This document shows, in pieces, positions 40,207 to 52,249 of a DNA stretch of 64,000 bases. The position numbers were made by a program, and so were the translations under genes. Under the pieces are notes generated by a model. That model searched no databases. It was not told the origin of the DNA and was given only the letters and a program-made list of their open reading frames with translations. The DNA is from Casuarina equisetifolia. Taxonomy: Eukaryota > Streptophyta > Magnoliopsida > Fagales > Casuarinaceae. Positions within the stretch are counted from its first letter, which is position 1. Each line of letters opens with the position of its first letter. The stretch is from assembly GCA_028551475.1 (NCBI GenBank), contig CM052359.1, forward strand, positions 23,623,583 through 23,687,582, given 5' to 3'.

Positions 40207-41911
40207 CTTGTTAGAATCTAGTGAATGAATAATCAATCACTCTATAAAGATTTTGAAATAAATTGGTTATCACTAAAGTAATAGGGATGACTATATTACT
40301 TTATGCCTTGTTAATTTTGTCATAATTATTCAATTTAGTTTTACTTTATTTTTATTTTTTATAGTTTAAAATAAGTGAGGAAAATCTTAAAATATGTTTC
40401 GTATCATAAGGATCAACTTAATAGAAGTAAAATAGTAGCTTCCTATTTAGTTGTTGAACCTACTTTTTAAATTATAAATTGGTGATGCTCATTTAAATAA
40501 GTTATTGTTGTTCGAAAAGAAACTAGCATTTGAATGCATATGTATGTGTGGTTACATGTTGAGAATCATAAGGGCCAACATTTTGAGGCCACAATCAAGA
40601 GTTTTTATAATATTGGTCAAAGTTTAAGAACCAAAGACTAGTGTGCAAAACAACATCCGAAAATTGGGCAGATGAAGCCTTAACACTAGCATTCAAAGAG
40701 TATTTCGATTCCATAAGTCATTTTAATGATTTGATGTCGACGTTGGTTTCGTTATAGTGATCCCATCATAACTCTTACATTTAGTTTTATAATTAGTGTA
40801 ATGTTGAAAGGTACTCCGAATTTGGGTTTACAAAAATTTAAAACAATCAAAATTGAGATTATTTTCAACAAGAGCTAAATTTGGAAAAAGAAATGGTTTG
40901 CAAGATTCATGAGAAAAATGCTTGGAGTAAAAACTTCTATTGAAAAATAAAAAGCTTAGGAGTATATTTTGTTGCTTTATTTAACTTAACATTTTCCTTA
41001 TATTTGACTAGAACTAACTACCCAAGTTACAGCATATAACACATAATCAGGTGCATGCCCACCCATCATTTAGTGTGCGGTTCTATGTTCCACCCACCTA
41101 GTGTGGGTTAATTGTAGAGGAGAGTTTAAGTAGACCTGGTGTAGAGAAGGCTCATGGGCTAATCCAAGTATTTGAGCTCAATTGATTAGCATAACTTATG
41201 TGGGATAGTAACATGATTATCAACTATATTTTTTGGCTTGGTAGTAACACCTAACAATTGGTATTGAAACCATTGCACAATAGGTTTGCAACCAAATGAT
41301 GGATTGACAATCTTTGTCCAAAGAGCCCTTGATCATTTTTTGCTTCTGTTTCTTTTTTAACTAATAATGGTAATCTCCATGTTTGAAAAGAATAAAATTA
41401 AACATATGATTATGACTTCCATAATTGAGAGACATATAATTTACTACTACAATTTTGTGTTAAGAAGAGATATTATTGGTTTATGAGGGAGCTTCATATA
41501 TGACATGACCATGTTAGTCGTTACAAGATACAAGTTCACCGAATTAAGGTAATTAAATGCACTTTTGAATAAATACTTAGCTCAATTAGAAATAAGTGTC
41601 GCTTAAGATTTTTATATTCTTGATTTGACATATGAGTGTAAATTTAGGTGAGTGCAAAAAAGAAGAAAGAAGCACAATTTTTTTCTATCCAAAAACAATG
41701 GATTGTGGAGTACAATACCTGAAATAATAAAGAGTACCTCGAAATGAAACTTTTATACATATCCAAAAAGAGAAAAGAAAAAGTGAAGCTTGTATTTGGG
41801 CCGTGGAAATGCCACCACAGGGGATTAACTTCGTTGCAAACCACCACCCACGTAAATTTGTTTGCACTCTACCAGTGCGGCATCGCTCTCTGCCACAAAC
41901 TCGAGAAACGG
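40207..41911. other. Intergenic; VTE3 5' flank at the right end
   Basis: No gene is supported. The final 200 bases should include the VTE3 promoter and non-coding first exon, with a candidate splice donor at 41912. Confidence 0.4.
41036..41285 (+). mobile_element. Possible LTR remnant with primer-binding-site-like end
   Basis: The sequence ends in aacaattggtattgaaacc, which resembles the junction of a copia-type LTR with a degenerate initiator-Met tRNA binding site (usual core tggtatcagagc). Upstream lies AT-rich sequence with a tgtgggtt word of LTR style. No partner LTR or coding region is nearby, so a solo or truncated LTR is the most I can suggest. Confidence 0.25.
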
Positions 41912-42153
41912 GTAAGCAGCTTTTATCGCCGCTGGCTGGTTTCCTTATTCGTTGCTCCTAGAGACCTATTTTTTTTCAGTGTACTTTGACGAATATTCAC
42001 AGATTCATGTGCGGATAAAGCGTCATGATTCTCACTGAGTAACAAGCTAGAACTGGAAACTTTATTTGTTGAATTTGCTGGTGGTTTTTCCTTATACTGG
42101 TCAAATTGCTGAACCCAAGTCGAATTCACTAGTTTTTCTCTGTGGGTTTTCAG
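41912..42153 (+). other. Probable intron in the VTE3 leader
   Basis: A GTAAGC donor at 41912 and a pyrimidine-rich acceptor ending ttttcag at 42153 frame a 242-bp intron. Removing it deletes the in-frame ATG at 42142, leaving the ATG at 42169 as the start, 15 bases after the junction. This supports the shorter N-terminus given for VTE3. Confidence 0.55.
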
Positions 42154-42168
42154 TGGCTGGATATATTC

Positions 42169-45100
42169 ATGGCTTCTGCAATGCTCAATGGAGCAGAAAA
42201 CCTCACGCTCATCAGAAAAATAACCCCAAATGGATTAGGCTTTATGGGGTCAGGTTTTCGTGGGAGGCACTTTCCCAAGCTGGGTTTGATGCCTACTAGT
42301 AGGATTTCCCGAGGTAGAATCATAGTGCCTAAGTGTAGTGTATCATCTCCGAGACCGGCTTCGCAGCCTAGGTTCATACAGCACAAACAGGAGGCATTTT
42401 GGTTCTATAGGTTCCTCTCCATTGTGTACGACCACATTATAAACCCTGGGCATTGGACTGAGGACATGAGGGAGGACGCACTTGAGCCTGCTGACCTCTA
42501 TGACCGGAATATGATAGTCGTAGACGTCGGTGGTGGAACCGGGTTTACCACTCTGGGAATAGTTAAGCATGTGGATGCGAAAAATGTTACAATTCTTGAC
42601 CAGTCGCCTCATCAGCTTGCCAAGGCTAAACAGAAGGAGCCCCTGAAGGAGTGCAAAATAATCGAGGGCGATGCAGAAGATCTCCCCTTTCGTACCGATT
42701 ATGCAGATAGATATGTATCTGCGGGAAGGTATATTGCCCAATCTGTGTATTTGGTCTTTCTCTACCGTTTCTATGAGTGCTATCTTGTCGGATATACTTT
42801 GATAGTGTATTCTTCATGGTTTCAATTCTTTATCATGTTCTATTTTTTCTTAGTGGAATCATAGTCTTGATTGTAATAGGTGAAACTTTACCTTGGTCAG
42901 CTGGTCATGTTTGTTAACTTTATGGGTTGCCTTGAAGTAAATGTTAGTCTCTCCATACTTAGCACTTTGATTTTCCTGTATTCTTCTCGTGGCGAAAGTC
43001 ACTTATCTAGGGTAAAAAAAAAAAATGATAAAATATATGTATTTTTGTTTGCATTGGGTATGTCTAACGCACGTCAGTGATCGAAGAATTGTGCCTTTGA
43101 AACAATAAATGATATAAAATTCTAATTCTATTGCCCTTGGCCCACTTTCTTCCAATCCCTTTTAGCTAATCACATTCTTTTACAGAATTTGGTATTTCAA
43201 TTTAGAGATTATACTGATTGGAGGGGAGAAATGTATGCTGATCTGAGATTGAACTGAGTTTTCTGGAATTGTCACTTATGTTGGAATTATGTGATTTCAT
43301 TCTCAGCATTGAGTACTGGCCAGACCCACAGCGTGGCATCAGGGAAGCATACAGAGTGTTAAAGCTTGGGGGAAAGGCATGCTTAATTGGCCCTGTTTAT
43401 CCTACGTTTTGGCTTTCTCGCTTCTTTGCAGATGTGTGGATGCTCTTCCCTAAGGAGGAAGAGTACATTGAATGGTTCCAAAAAGCTGGATTTAAGGATG
43501 TCCAACTGAAAAGAATTGGCCCAAAATGGTATCGTGGGGTTCGTCGCCATGGGTTGATCATGGGATGTTCTGTTACAGGTGTAAAACCTGCATCTGGGGA
43601 TTCTCCTTTGCAGGTAACCATTGCTTTTTGCTCTTGATCTTTATTATGCTGCTCCTTGGCAATCTATTTTTCACTTTTTAAACAAATTTGGATTGATTCA
43701 TGTTGTTATCTCATCCTTCAATCTGTGAAAAAGTTGTGAACATTTAGGCTGATTTGCTGATGATACATTTCGTGATATTGTTAGAAAGCTTAATGGAAGT
43801 GTTCTGTTGTTCACACCCTTTCGCACATGACTTCAAATGGGTCAATTCTAGTGCATGTGAATCTTTGATTCCATCGACAAGTTTCTTTAATGTAGAGATG
43901 CTTGTCTCTGTTGAAGATGTGTTTTGGTTCTACCTTCATGCTAGGCCTACAACATGCAAAATTTTCCGGTTAAATATGCTACAAAATTTCCCATTGCTCT
44001 CTTTCTCTACTTTGATTTGTTTGGTATTGCTGTCAAGAGTTAGACCATATACCGTCTCAACTGTATTGGTTCTAACTTTGAGTTATATCCTGCAAGAGAT
44101 GCATATTTGCTTATGTTTTTGACAAAGAGACAAAAAAATGTCATGTGCCATTTCTAGAGCAATCTAAGTCCCTAAGTTAGCTAAAATAAGAAACAATATA
44201 AAGAGGGATGAAAATCTTACCAACCTAGCTGTAGGTAGTATCTGGAGAAAGTGTGATACAATCGACTAAACATGTTAGTGCTTTACCCTATTTTGATAAC
44301 AATCATGTTTCTATACATTGTTGGACAATCTTAAGATCCACAAGTTTGGCTCTAGGGATTGGACAGGTAGAGGCTTGCTATTCTGGAATCATTTGAAAGA
44401 AGTAAAAATGAAAAAATAAAAAACTGTAAAGAAGAAAGATTGAATCCAAGGCCCTCATACCTTATTGTGAATTCTTGAACTTCTGTTAGCCTTTAAGCCT
44501 TCTTGTTTGAGCATTGACTGGTCGCGTACGACTCTGCCACTTGTTTCTACATAGGCACAAATGAAATCTTTTACTTCTATTACTGTTTTTTCAGCTTTCA
44601 TGACATGAATTTTGGGAATGAATATTGAAGCCCTTTTGTATGAGTGTTGTTCTTTTACTCGATTTGGAAAGGATCCCATCATCACACGTAAAAGAGGAAA
44701 TATTCTTATTCTCGAAATTCAGAAAAGAAGATGGGTTTTTTTCCTCCTTTTTATTTATTTTTTTTGTGAGGTGGAGTAGGGGGTGTTCTGGTTGGGTGTT
44801 TGGTTCAATTAACTAGAGAGTTATTTTTTCCTGTAAGGTTTCTACTTCATTGGAACTTTCATATCTCTATTATGGCATTTCGACCACTAGATGTACTAAT
44901 ATTATTTTGCAAAACTGATCAATTTCGGGGGCTGATGTCTTGACACATTATATAGCGGAAAAACAAAATCATCCAATCTTCAAATATGTAGGACTTAATC
45001 CTAATAATATTTTATCCTTCAGTTTGAGATCTGCTTTCCTTTGGTTTGGGCTGGATGGTCAAAAAGGTTCTCTGCAGTTTTTATCATTGGTTAGCAGTCC

Positions 45101-45568
45101 TACAGAATGGTGAGCACAAAGTTGGTGCACTTTAAATGGGACATAGTTTTGCACTTGGCATGCTCGTGTATAATAGCTAAATGGTAAAATATATGTCCTG
45201 CCTCACAACAGTTTGATTTCACCGCTAGTAACAGCCTTTTTTAAAAATTATTTATTCTTTTATTGACTGACATGTAGCTCAGTTAGCAGCCCATGCTGCT
45301 CCCAAGTTTGACACCCAACTCCCCATTTACTAACCAAAAAGAAAAGTCCCTTTTTTTTTTTTCCGTTCTCTACTTTCCCTTTAGACGTATGAGGTTTTTC
45401 ATTTTAATGCAGCTTGGTCCAAAGACGGAGGATGTAAAAAAGCCTGCAAATCCATTTGTGTTCCTTTACCGCTTCATCTTGGGTTCCTTGGCTGCAACAT
45501 ACTACGTTCTTGTTCCTATCTACATGTGGCTCAAGGATCAAATCGTTCCCAAAGGTCAACCAATCTAA
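42169..45568 (+). CDS. MPBQ/MSBQ methyltransferase, chloroplast envelope
   Basis: This is the S-adenosylmethionine-dependent enzyme of the plastid inner envelope that methylates the MPBQ/MSBQ quinol precursors of tocopherol and plastoquinone. Exons: 42169-42728, 43307-43613, 45413-45568, giving 340 aa, almost the length of the Arabidopsis enzyme. The first ~65 residues are Ser/Arg-rich with few acids, as expected of a transit peptide. The mature part begins near RFIQHKQEAFWFYRFLS, the SAM-binding loop VDVGGGTG is at 118-125, and ILDQSPHQLAKAKQKEP follows at about 142-158. A hydrophobic anchor lies near the C-terminus (about 305-328) before VPKGQPI. I chose the start at 42169 (MASAML) because it matches the family and lies after the leader intron. 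All key residues are intact. Confidence 0.96.
45265..45370 (+). mobile_element. tRNA-derived SINE-like segment in VTE3 intron 2
   Basis: A Pol III A-box-like word (tagctcagtta at 45274-45284) is followed about 30 bases later by a B-box-like word (gtttgacaccc at 45306-45316) and, after ~40 bases, by a T run. This spacing is that of a tRNA-related SINE head. It cannot fold as a complete tRNA. It lies in the 1.8-kb intron between exons 2 and 3. The call rests on two degenerate boxes, so it is tentative. Confidence 0.4.
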
Positions 45569-45648
45569 GAGCTAAGGAGATTTCTGTTTGGCAGTTTGAA
45601 GCTGATTCGTGACAATCTTCTTCGTCGAAGTAGCTTCTTTTCTTAATC

Positions 45649-45654
45649 AATAAA
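45649..45654 (+). terminator. Poly-A signal of VTE3
   Basis: A canonical AATAAA about 80 bases after the stop codon, in T-rich 3' sequence. Good candidate cleavage region just downstream. Confidence 0.6.
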
Positions 45655-45669
45655 GTAGGTTGTGCCTAA

Positions 45670-46780
45670 ATATCCTTCCGTGTTTCTCAATCCATCTTTA
45701 TGTTCTGTTAAGTCCTTTCAAGAGAACGGCATGATTCTATTCTCGCCAGGCTTTTCTTCTTTACGTATCTACAGTAGAGAGATATGTAAAACTAATGTAT
45801 TTCTTCTGTTAAAAGTATTATCATTTTCATTTTTCTTGAGTAATGCGTATTCCTAACCTATCTCATTTTCTAGTTTTCTTTTTTGGTAAGTTAAGTAAAA
45901 ATGTTGCCGAGCTTTGTTTTGAGCACCCATCATCAACAGGCTTTACTGCTTTGAGAGAGAGAAAGTTGTGATTAGGTAACGTTGCTGCAGTTGGAAAAGG
46001 ATTTAGTGCATTTTACTCTTACACATTGCAGGGATCGTGCCGGATTATGGAGGTACAAATTGTAATCATCCCTTGCTATGATAGAAGTCCTAATCCTTAA
46101 TTTCCCAGCTTGTTATTAGAATCATGTTCAGTTGACCCACCCGTGATTTGTTAAAAGCATAAGATTTCCACTGTTCTTTTCCTTTTTCTTTCTTCTCTTA
46201 AATAAAGATTGGGTTGGTTGTCTGTAAGCTGTCCTGAAAGAAACTCAAGAAAATGGCATCCTCTTTCAAGAGTCCCACAAACAATCCTAAAGCCAAATGA
46301 TATACAATGAGAAAATCAAGGCCAGCATTTAAACCACAAGGAGGTTGTAGACAAGTATCCAGTTTTGGGAACTTTAACTTTGTCTCTTATCACTCGACAG
46401 AACTAGAGTAGGCGAACAGGCCAGTGCATCATTGATAAATTTAATCAAAATCTCAAGTATTACATCCAAAAGGTCAGCATTCCTGTCCCAAGATTCCCAT
46501 CATTCGAACAGTTGCCATCTGCGCAAGGCCACAAAGCAAACCCCCATCCCCCACGCCCAAAAAAACAAAAAACCTAATCAACCACCCCAAGGATCACCAA
46601 GCATGCTAGAAAATGGTCCCATTGCCGTTGCCAGCCAAGTTTGTTTATAGAACTTGTTATTGAAATTGAAAAGATCGAAAAAGTATGACAAGGGGATCCC
46701 ATGAAGAGGTGGGGGGTGAATGAAAGGAAGGTTTACTGAAATTTGACCCTTCCCACTGCAGCATCACCAAGTGGCACAAG
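45670..46780. other. Convergent 3' intergenic region
   Basis: This gap lies between the 3' ends of VTE3 (plus) and the SR-cyclophilin (minus). It should hold both 3' untranslated regions. I see no additional gene. The frame at 46432-46650 is low-complexity and unrecognised. Confidence 0.5.
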
Positions 46781-49700
46781 TTATCTTGACCCTGAATCAG
46801 GACTGGCATCTCCATATGAAACCAACCCTCTTTGGCCAGGGGGGGAGCTTGATCTTGAGCTAGAGCTGCTGGTAGATGCAGATGTCCGCCTACCATGTTG
46901 CTTCGGTGGTGCGGTATCAGGAGATCTGGACTGGAGGGAGTCACGACTCCTGGACTCAGATCTCAACCTTTCTCTAGATGGAGAGTGCTGATCATCAATT
47001 CGGGGACCAAGACGAGATTTCAATCTCTCACTCACAGGAGGTCGCTTATCTATTGGACTCTGGCTACGGTCTCGGCTCCTGTAATCACCACGATAACCAC
47101 CTGGACTGCGGGAAGCATTCCTACTTTGACTTCTCCTTCTATTGTATCTATGAATAAAGAAAATCTGGATTAATCTAATTCATCCGTTAGACAGAGAAAA
47201 TAGCACAATCTACAAGATTGAAGCAATAGGTGTCAAAATCAAGACCTTTTACTTTAGAAAAGGATTTCAGTTAATTAAAGATGTGCAGGTTAACTACTAC
47301 TGCACAGGAAAAACTGATGTGAGCTGACATTTACAGTGAGCTCAACTGAGCTCCAAGCAGTTCAGCTGGAAGACCGTTGACAGCCATGGAACTAAGAGAG
47401 AGAACATCCAGAAATATAACACAACTTCTTTTCTTACTTATGGCACTCATTTTATAATTTTGATACTAATCTAGCATGGAAGTGATATTTATTTTGGCCT
47501 TGGCTCAGAATCAGACCAAACCAATTCGCATCTCGCCAAAAACTCCAAATGCATCAGCTCATCGAGTCATAGTACCACAGAGAGGTCCAAAAAGGGGCCA
47601 CCACCCAACGTCACAAACGGTACTCCGCTAAAGATAATGTGGCTTACCTATCCTTATTACAAGAATAAGGTTGCTATAGCACAACAAAGTACGCAGTTAT
47701 TCTAAAGAATGACAGGGTGGATTCAACAACGACAAAGTACAGCCGACAGCCATGTTTGTGTGTGCATGTACATGAAAAGATAGAAAGAAAGAATGAGAAC
47801 CTTGGGGGGCTTCCGCCTCCCCGTGGGCTTCGGTCATGTCCACGTGGTGAGTGCTCATAATACCTTCTGTAGCTTGTATACCTTTACAAAAAAATGAAAA
47901 GAACTTCAGAACAGGTAATATAATGCCAGTTTTCCTTCTAGTTTACTTGCATGGCATTAAGATTACCTATCACGGTTTCTTTCATGAAAATTTCTTCCAC
48001 CATAACCATAGGAACTTCGAGTTGATCGATCTGGAGATGGGGTACGGTACCGACGTGCAAAGGAGTACTGATCTGTGAAGCCACGCCCTTTCCTGATGCG
48101 CTTTGTATTGTCATTCAGAGGAGGACTTCTTGATGCAGCCTGGCCATGGTTTGAAGTAGAAGGTTCAGGCATTTTGTGTGCAGGATTACCCAAAGGAGTT
48201 GTCGAAGCCCTTCCCTGATTTTGCTCAACAGACTTCCTAACAGGACTTCTACTACGAATTCTTTTTGGACTTGTGCTTGGACTACTCCTTGGGCTATGTC
48301 TTGACCTTCTTTTGGGGATTGTACTTCTGCTAATTAAATATTCAGAGAAACTTTGTCAGCATAATCACAAAATTATAAAGGAAGTAGTATCTGTGTACAG
48401 TAAAACTCAAATAAAAGGGAACAAGTAAAGAAAATAACAATTAGCCTTTCATGGGAAAAACCTGGATTTACTGGAGTCATCAGAATAAGAATGCTGATTG
48501 GTACGTTTATCAGATTTGGCTTCTTTGCCATGGCCATTGTTTAAAAGTTCATCAGTCTTTGGAGACAGTTCGCCTTCTTCATATGACAAACTGTCCTGAG
48601 TGGTCTTTATGAGATCATTCTGTTCTGCTCCAATAGTTTCTTTTACCAAGAAAGGATCTGTGGATTCCTTTACCATCCCTGTAACATACCAAGCACGTAG
48701 TTAACATGGGCAGAGGATCGTGCATAAACTATGTGCCAGTAGTAGTAATTGAAGGGACAGGTTACATACTACGGTTCCCAAGTGACTTCCTTTTTACATT
48801 TTTTGAGTTACTGGTTCTCTGAGCACGATGATTGGTTTTCTCATCATCAGAACTGCTTCTGCTAGTACTCTCTGAACTCTCAGAGCTCCTGACAGTAAAT
48901 CCATTATCAATACATGAAAAATCAATCAGGACATTGAAAGGAGAAAAGAAGCTTTACTAAGTTAACCATAGACCAAACCATTTAGACCTATGCCTTGATC
49001 GTTTGTCACGACGGCCTCTCTTCCTCTGTCTTTGTCCATCCTTCCTTTTCCTTCCACGATGGTGCTTATCACTTTTTATGGACCTCCTCTTCCTATGCCT
49101 CCCATCACTTGAGTAACTTGAATCAGATAGCGAGGAATCTGAATCGGATGCCGAATCTGTGTCTGAAGAAAAAGAATCAGACTCCGTGTCAGAGCTATAT
49201 GAATCAGATGACGAATATCTCCTTTTTCTTTTCTTTCTTCTGTCCTTGAGAGATTTCTTGCGTCTTCCTTTTACTTGCTTATCAGAAGATTCAGAACTAT
49301 CTCCTGAAGATGGAGCCCTCACCAATTTTTTCTTTTTCCCTAAAAGAAAAACCATGTCATACAGCATACATATTGAACAGAAACACAATATTTGACAACC
49401 GTGGCAGTACCTTTCTCTTTCTGAACTACATTCTGAATCTTATTTTCAGATTTTTTACCACAATCTACAATTTTTATAGGTCGGGCAGGTTTCCCATCAG
49501 CTGTTCCCAACTGCTCAATTTTCTTCAAAGTTTCCATTCCCTTCACAACCTTTCCGAAAACAACATGTTTCCTACCAAATGAGAAGATAATACTATTGTT
49601 AGGAGAATTAAAATATCAGTGTTTTGCAATATATGAAGTCACAATCTAGAATGAATTTTTCCAGGACTGGGAACAGAACAATAGAAAGAGGTGAAATAAG

Positions 49701-52237
49701 CTTAGGTCGAAATGGATAGAAGGTAATTGGAAACAAGAACAAAATCAAAACAAGCATGTATCAAATACCCATCAAGATGGGGTTGGCGCTTGAAGGTTAT
49801 AAAGAACTGGGACCCATTTGTGTTTGAACCACAATTTGCCATAGAGAGCAGACCAGCTCCATCATGCTTCATCCTAAAATTCTCATCTGCATAATAGGAT
49901 CCCAATTCGTATGATTTACCATGGAACTAATCCATCACACATGCATAAAAGTGACAGAAAAATACCAGCAAATTTTCCTCCATATATACTTTCCCCACCC
50001 GTGCCTGCAAACCAATTAAAGGTCGCTTTATAAAAATCTGGGGATGACTGTATAAGTTTCTCAAGGAATCTGCATTAATCAACGGATTGTAAATCCCAGG
50101 AAAGAAAAGCATACCATCTCCCTTTGAAAAATCACCACCCTGCAAGGACAATAGAAAAAATTGAACAATTTGTCTAAATAGATGAATGTTTGAGAGGAAA
50201 CTTTTGTATAATCAGATATTTCCTCAAGAAGAAAAACAATAACAAATAAACTTCCCCCCATCTAGAGATAGGAAGAACAAAGGAGTCCATTCTTCTCTAT
50301 TTTATGAAACTTATTATTCTCATTTTTCTACAAGATTGTAGTCCAAATAGTACAAGGTAATTTAACTGTCACCTCGCAGACAGATTACACGAGATTAATA
50401 ATGCACCAGTTAAACAAGGTGTAGTATGCAGAGAACTGTAAATCCGTAAAGGAGGTATAGACAGCCATGCACGTGTATAATAAGAAACACAATCTTAAAA
50501 CACATTAAATCTATATATGGGTTGTGACTCTATTTTGGTTGATGAGCTAAGGCCCCAAGTATTGACACATCATAAATTCAAATGTCCCTTAGGAGTTCTC
50601 CAAGCAATAGCAGATAGGACAAAACTACTTTTTAAAGTTCTTCCATCTAGAGGAGATACTTGTTTATTTAGTACTGGACTAGCAGTCATATCAATTCTAC
50701 TAAGTTATTTAGTATCAGATTCTTTTATGGATTACATCTTCAAGTATTACTCCCATTGGACTTCTTATGTCAGGATATGGTTCAAATAATAAATATTCCT
50801 TTTTAGGTAGGCTATGAGTTGCTGCTCGATCCATTAGTTATGAAATACCATTACCTCTATGTGTATTATTAATAGCTCTATGTGTGATTCGTTGGAACAT
50901 AAACTTTTCCTTATTCCTTTATTTCCAGTCATTATAGAAAAAGGGATGGAATAAATTTTATTGATATCTTCATTTTTTATTCATTATTCAAATTAATGAA
51001 TTAAATTAGATAGTTATATGAGTGAAAGAAAACAACTATATAATAGATGTTCCATAACATATATTTATATTCGTGGTAAAATTATTGACTTGAAACCTTT
51101 TAGTTACTAACATAAGGTGGCCTAGCCAATATAATTCTTTTGTCATTGCTTCAAAGGTTAGGGATTAACTCTCCACTAATACTTGGAAGGATGTACAAAG
51201 AATTGAATATCTCTAGCACTCATTATATAGCCCAAGCATCCAATATGGCTTCCTCAAATCTGAAAAGATTTAACTTCTAGTTTTGTTTGCAAAATTAAAA
51301 TCCATTACACTCGGTCATTTGAAAAAAATTCATGGAAATTAAGGTGACTCATTCTAGTGTGCAGTCCACTGCAGGATATGTGTGAAGAGAGGCTACTGGT
51401 AAACGTGAGATAAGTGCAAATTTTATGTGGCAACAGTTTCCAGCATAAGAAAGACTATCTGACTAAAAGGGCAGCTACGATATCCAGTCCTAACCAGGTC
51501 ACTTGACATCAGCCACATATATAAGGCGTTCTGCCTAATCCAAAGATAATAGATGCGTGTCATCATGTGCAAAAATGAGAATCTAAAGATAGAATAGGGA
51601 GTATGAAGAATCAAGGTAAATGAAAAACTCTAAAATTAACAATCAGTTGGCTATTTTGCATTAGGTTGCAACCTCTGAGCATTTGAATCGCTTCACCACC
51701 AAATGTTGAGCAAAAAACATCACTGCAAGTAATCTTTGATAACAGAAGTGGTTTTATAAAGAAAATACGTGACATACTTGTGCCATGAATCCTTTAATTA
51801 TTCGATGAAAATATGATCCCTTGTAGTGCAAAGGCTTCCCAGTGGTCTTTCCAATGCCCTTCTCTCCTACATACAACAGTATGATACCAAGAGACAGAAG
51901 AATTAATCGACAGTATATTTGTCCCTATAGATGACTATCATAATGGGTGCTTAAGCCCATAATCAGTGTCACAAATTTAATGATACCTGTACAGAGTGCC
52001 TGGAAGTTCTCTGCTGTCTTAGGAACAACATTAGCAAAGAGCTGCAGAATTTACAACAACATTTCATTACCTCATCTGAAATTGATTGGAAGCTTAGAGT
52101 TTCATTTAAGAAAGAGAAAGTAAAAGTTGAAGCATACAAGGGAAGTAGCATTTTGTTACCTCAATCACAATTCTTTCCACAGGATCCCCATCAATTGACA
52201 GATCTAAGAATACAAAGGGGTTTTTTTTCTCACTCAT
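46781..52237 (-). CDS. SR-type cyclophilin (peptidyl-prolyl isomerase with RS domain)
   Basis: This is a nuclear cyclophilin thought to act on splicing factors: an N-terminal isomerase fused to an Arg/Ser-rich tail. Exons: 52160-52237, 51987-52041, 51778-51866, 50115-50139, 49966-50004, 49769-49886, 49411-49571, 48988-49339, 48770-48888, 48462-48678, 47967-48329, 47801-47881, 46781-47147. Total 687 aa, all phases closing. The isomerase domain (about 5-175) has the catalytic [13 protein letters not shown] (Arg66, Phe71, Gln74) and GSQFFIT near 120-126. The residue equivalent to the cyclosporin-contacting Trp is His132. From about 190 on come Lys/Arg stretches, a long Ser/Asp run encoded near 49130-49230, and many RS/SP dipeptides. 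The architecture matches Arabidopsis CYP63/CYP95-like proteins; which of the two is not settled. Confidence 0.94.
50140..51777 (-). other. SR-cyclophilin intron 3, the host of the plastid insert
   Basis: Donor gtatgt follows codon Gln74 at 51778, and the acceptor lies at 50140-50142. At 1.64 kb it is the longest intron within the coding region of this gene. The plastid insert supplies roughly a quarter of it. Confidence 0.85.
50585..51040 (+). pseudogene. Nuclear plastid DNA insert: ndhA fragment
   Basis: The plus strand carries part of the chloroplast gene ndhA (NADH-plastoquinone oxidoreductase subunit 1) lying antisense inside intron 3 of the SR-cyclophilin. Recognisable pieces in order: [36 protein letters not shown], then (after an internal deletion of about 40-50 bases and a frame change) [17 protein letters not shown] and [21 protein letters not shown] word at 50882, where the ndhA group II intron begins, is followed by what appears to be the start of that intron. 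The reading frame is broken, so it is non-functional. The outer borders are approximate, and the left one may extend upstream. Confidence 0.88.
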
Positions 52238-52249
52238 CCCCTCAAATCA

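Noticed and set aside
42343-42741. 132-codon open frame antisense to VTE3
   Set aside because: It mirrors exon 1 of the methyltransferase and has no recognisable motif.
45274-45316. A true tRNA gene
   Set aside because: Box-like words are present, but the stretch cannot form acceptor, anticodon and T arms. A tRNA-derived repeat fits better.
50517-50789. 90-codon plus-strand frame as a gene
   Set aside because: It is the plastid ndhA fragment with a deletion and frame change, so a pseudogene in an intron and not a nuclear gene.
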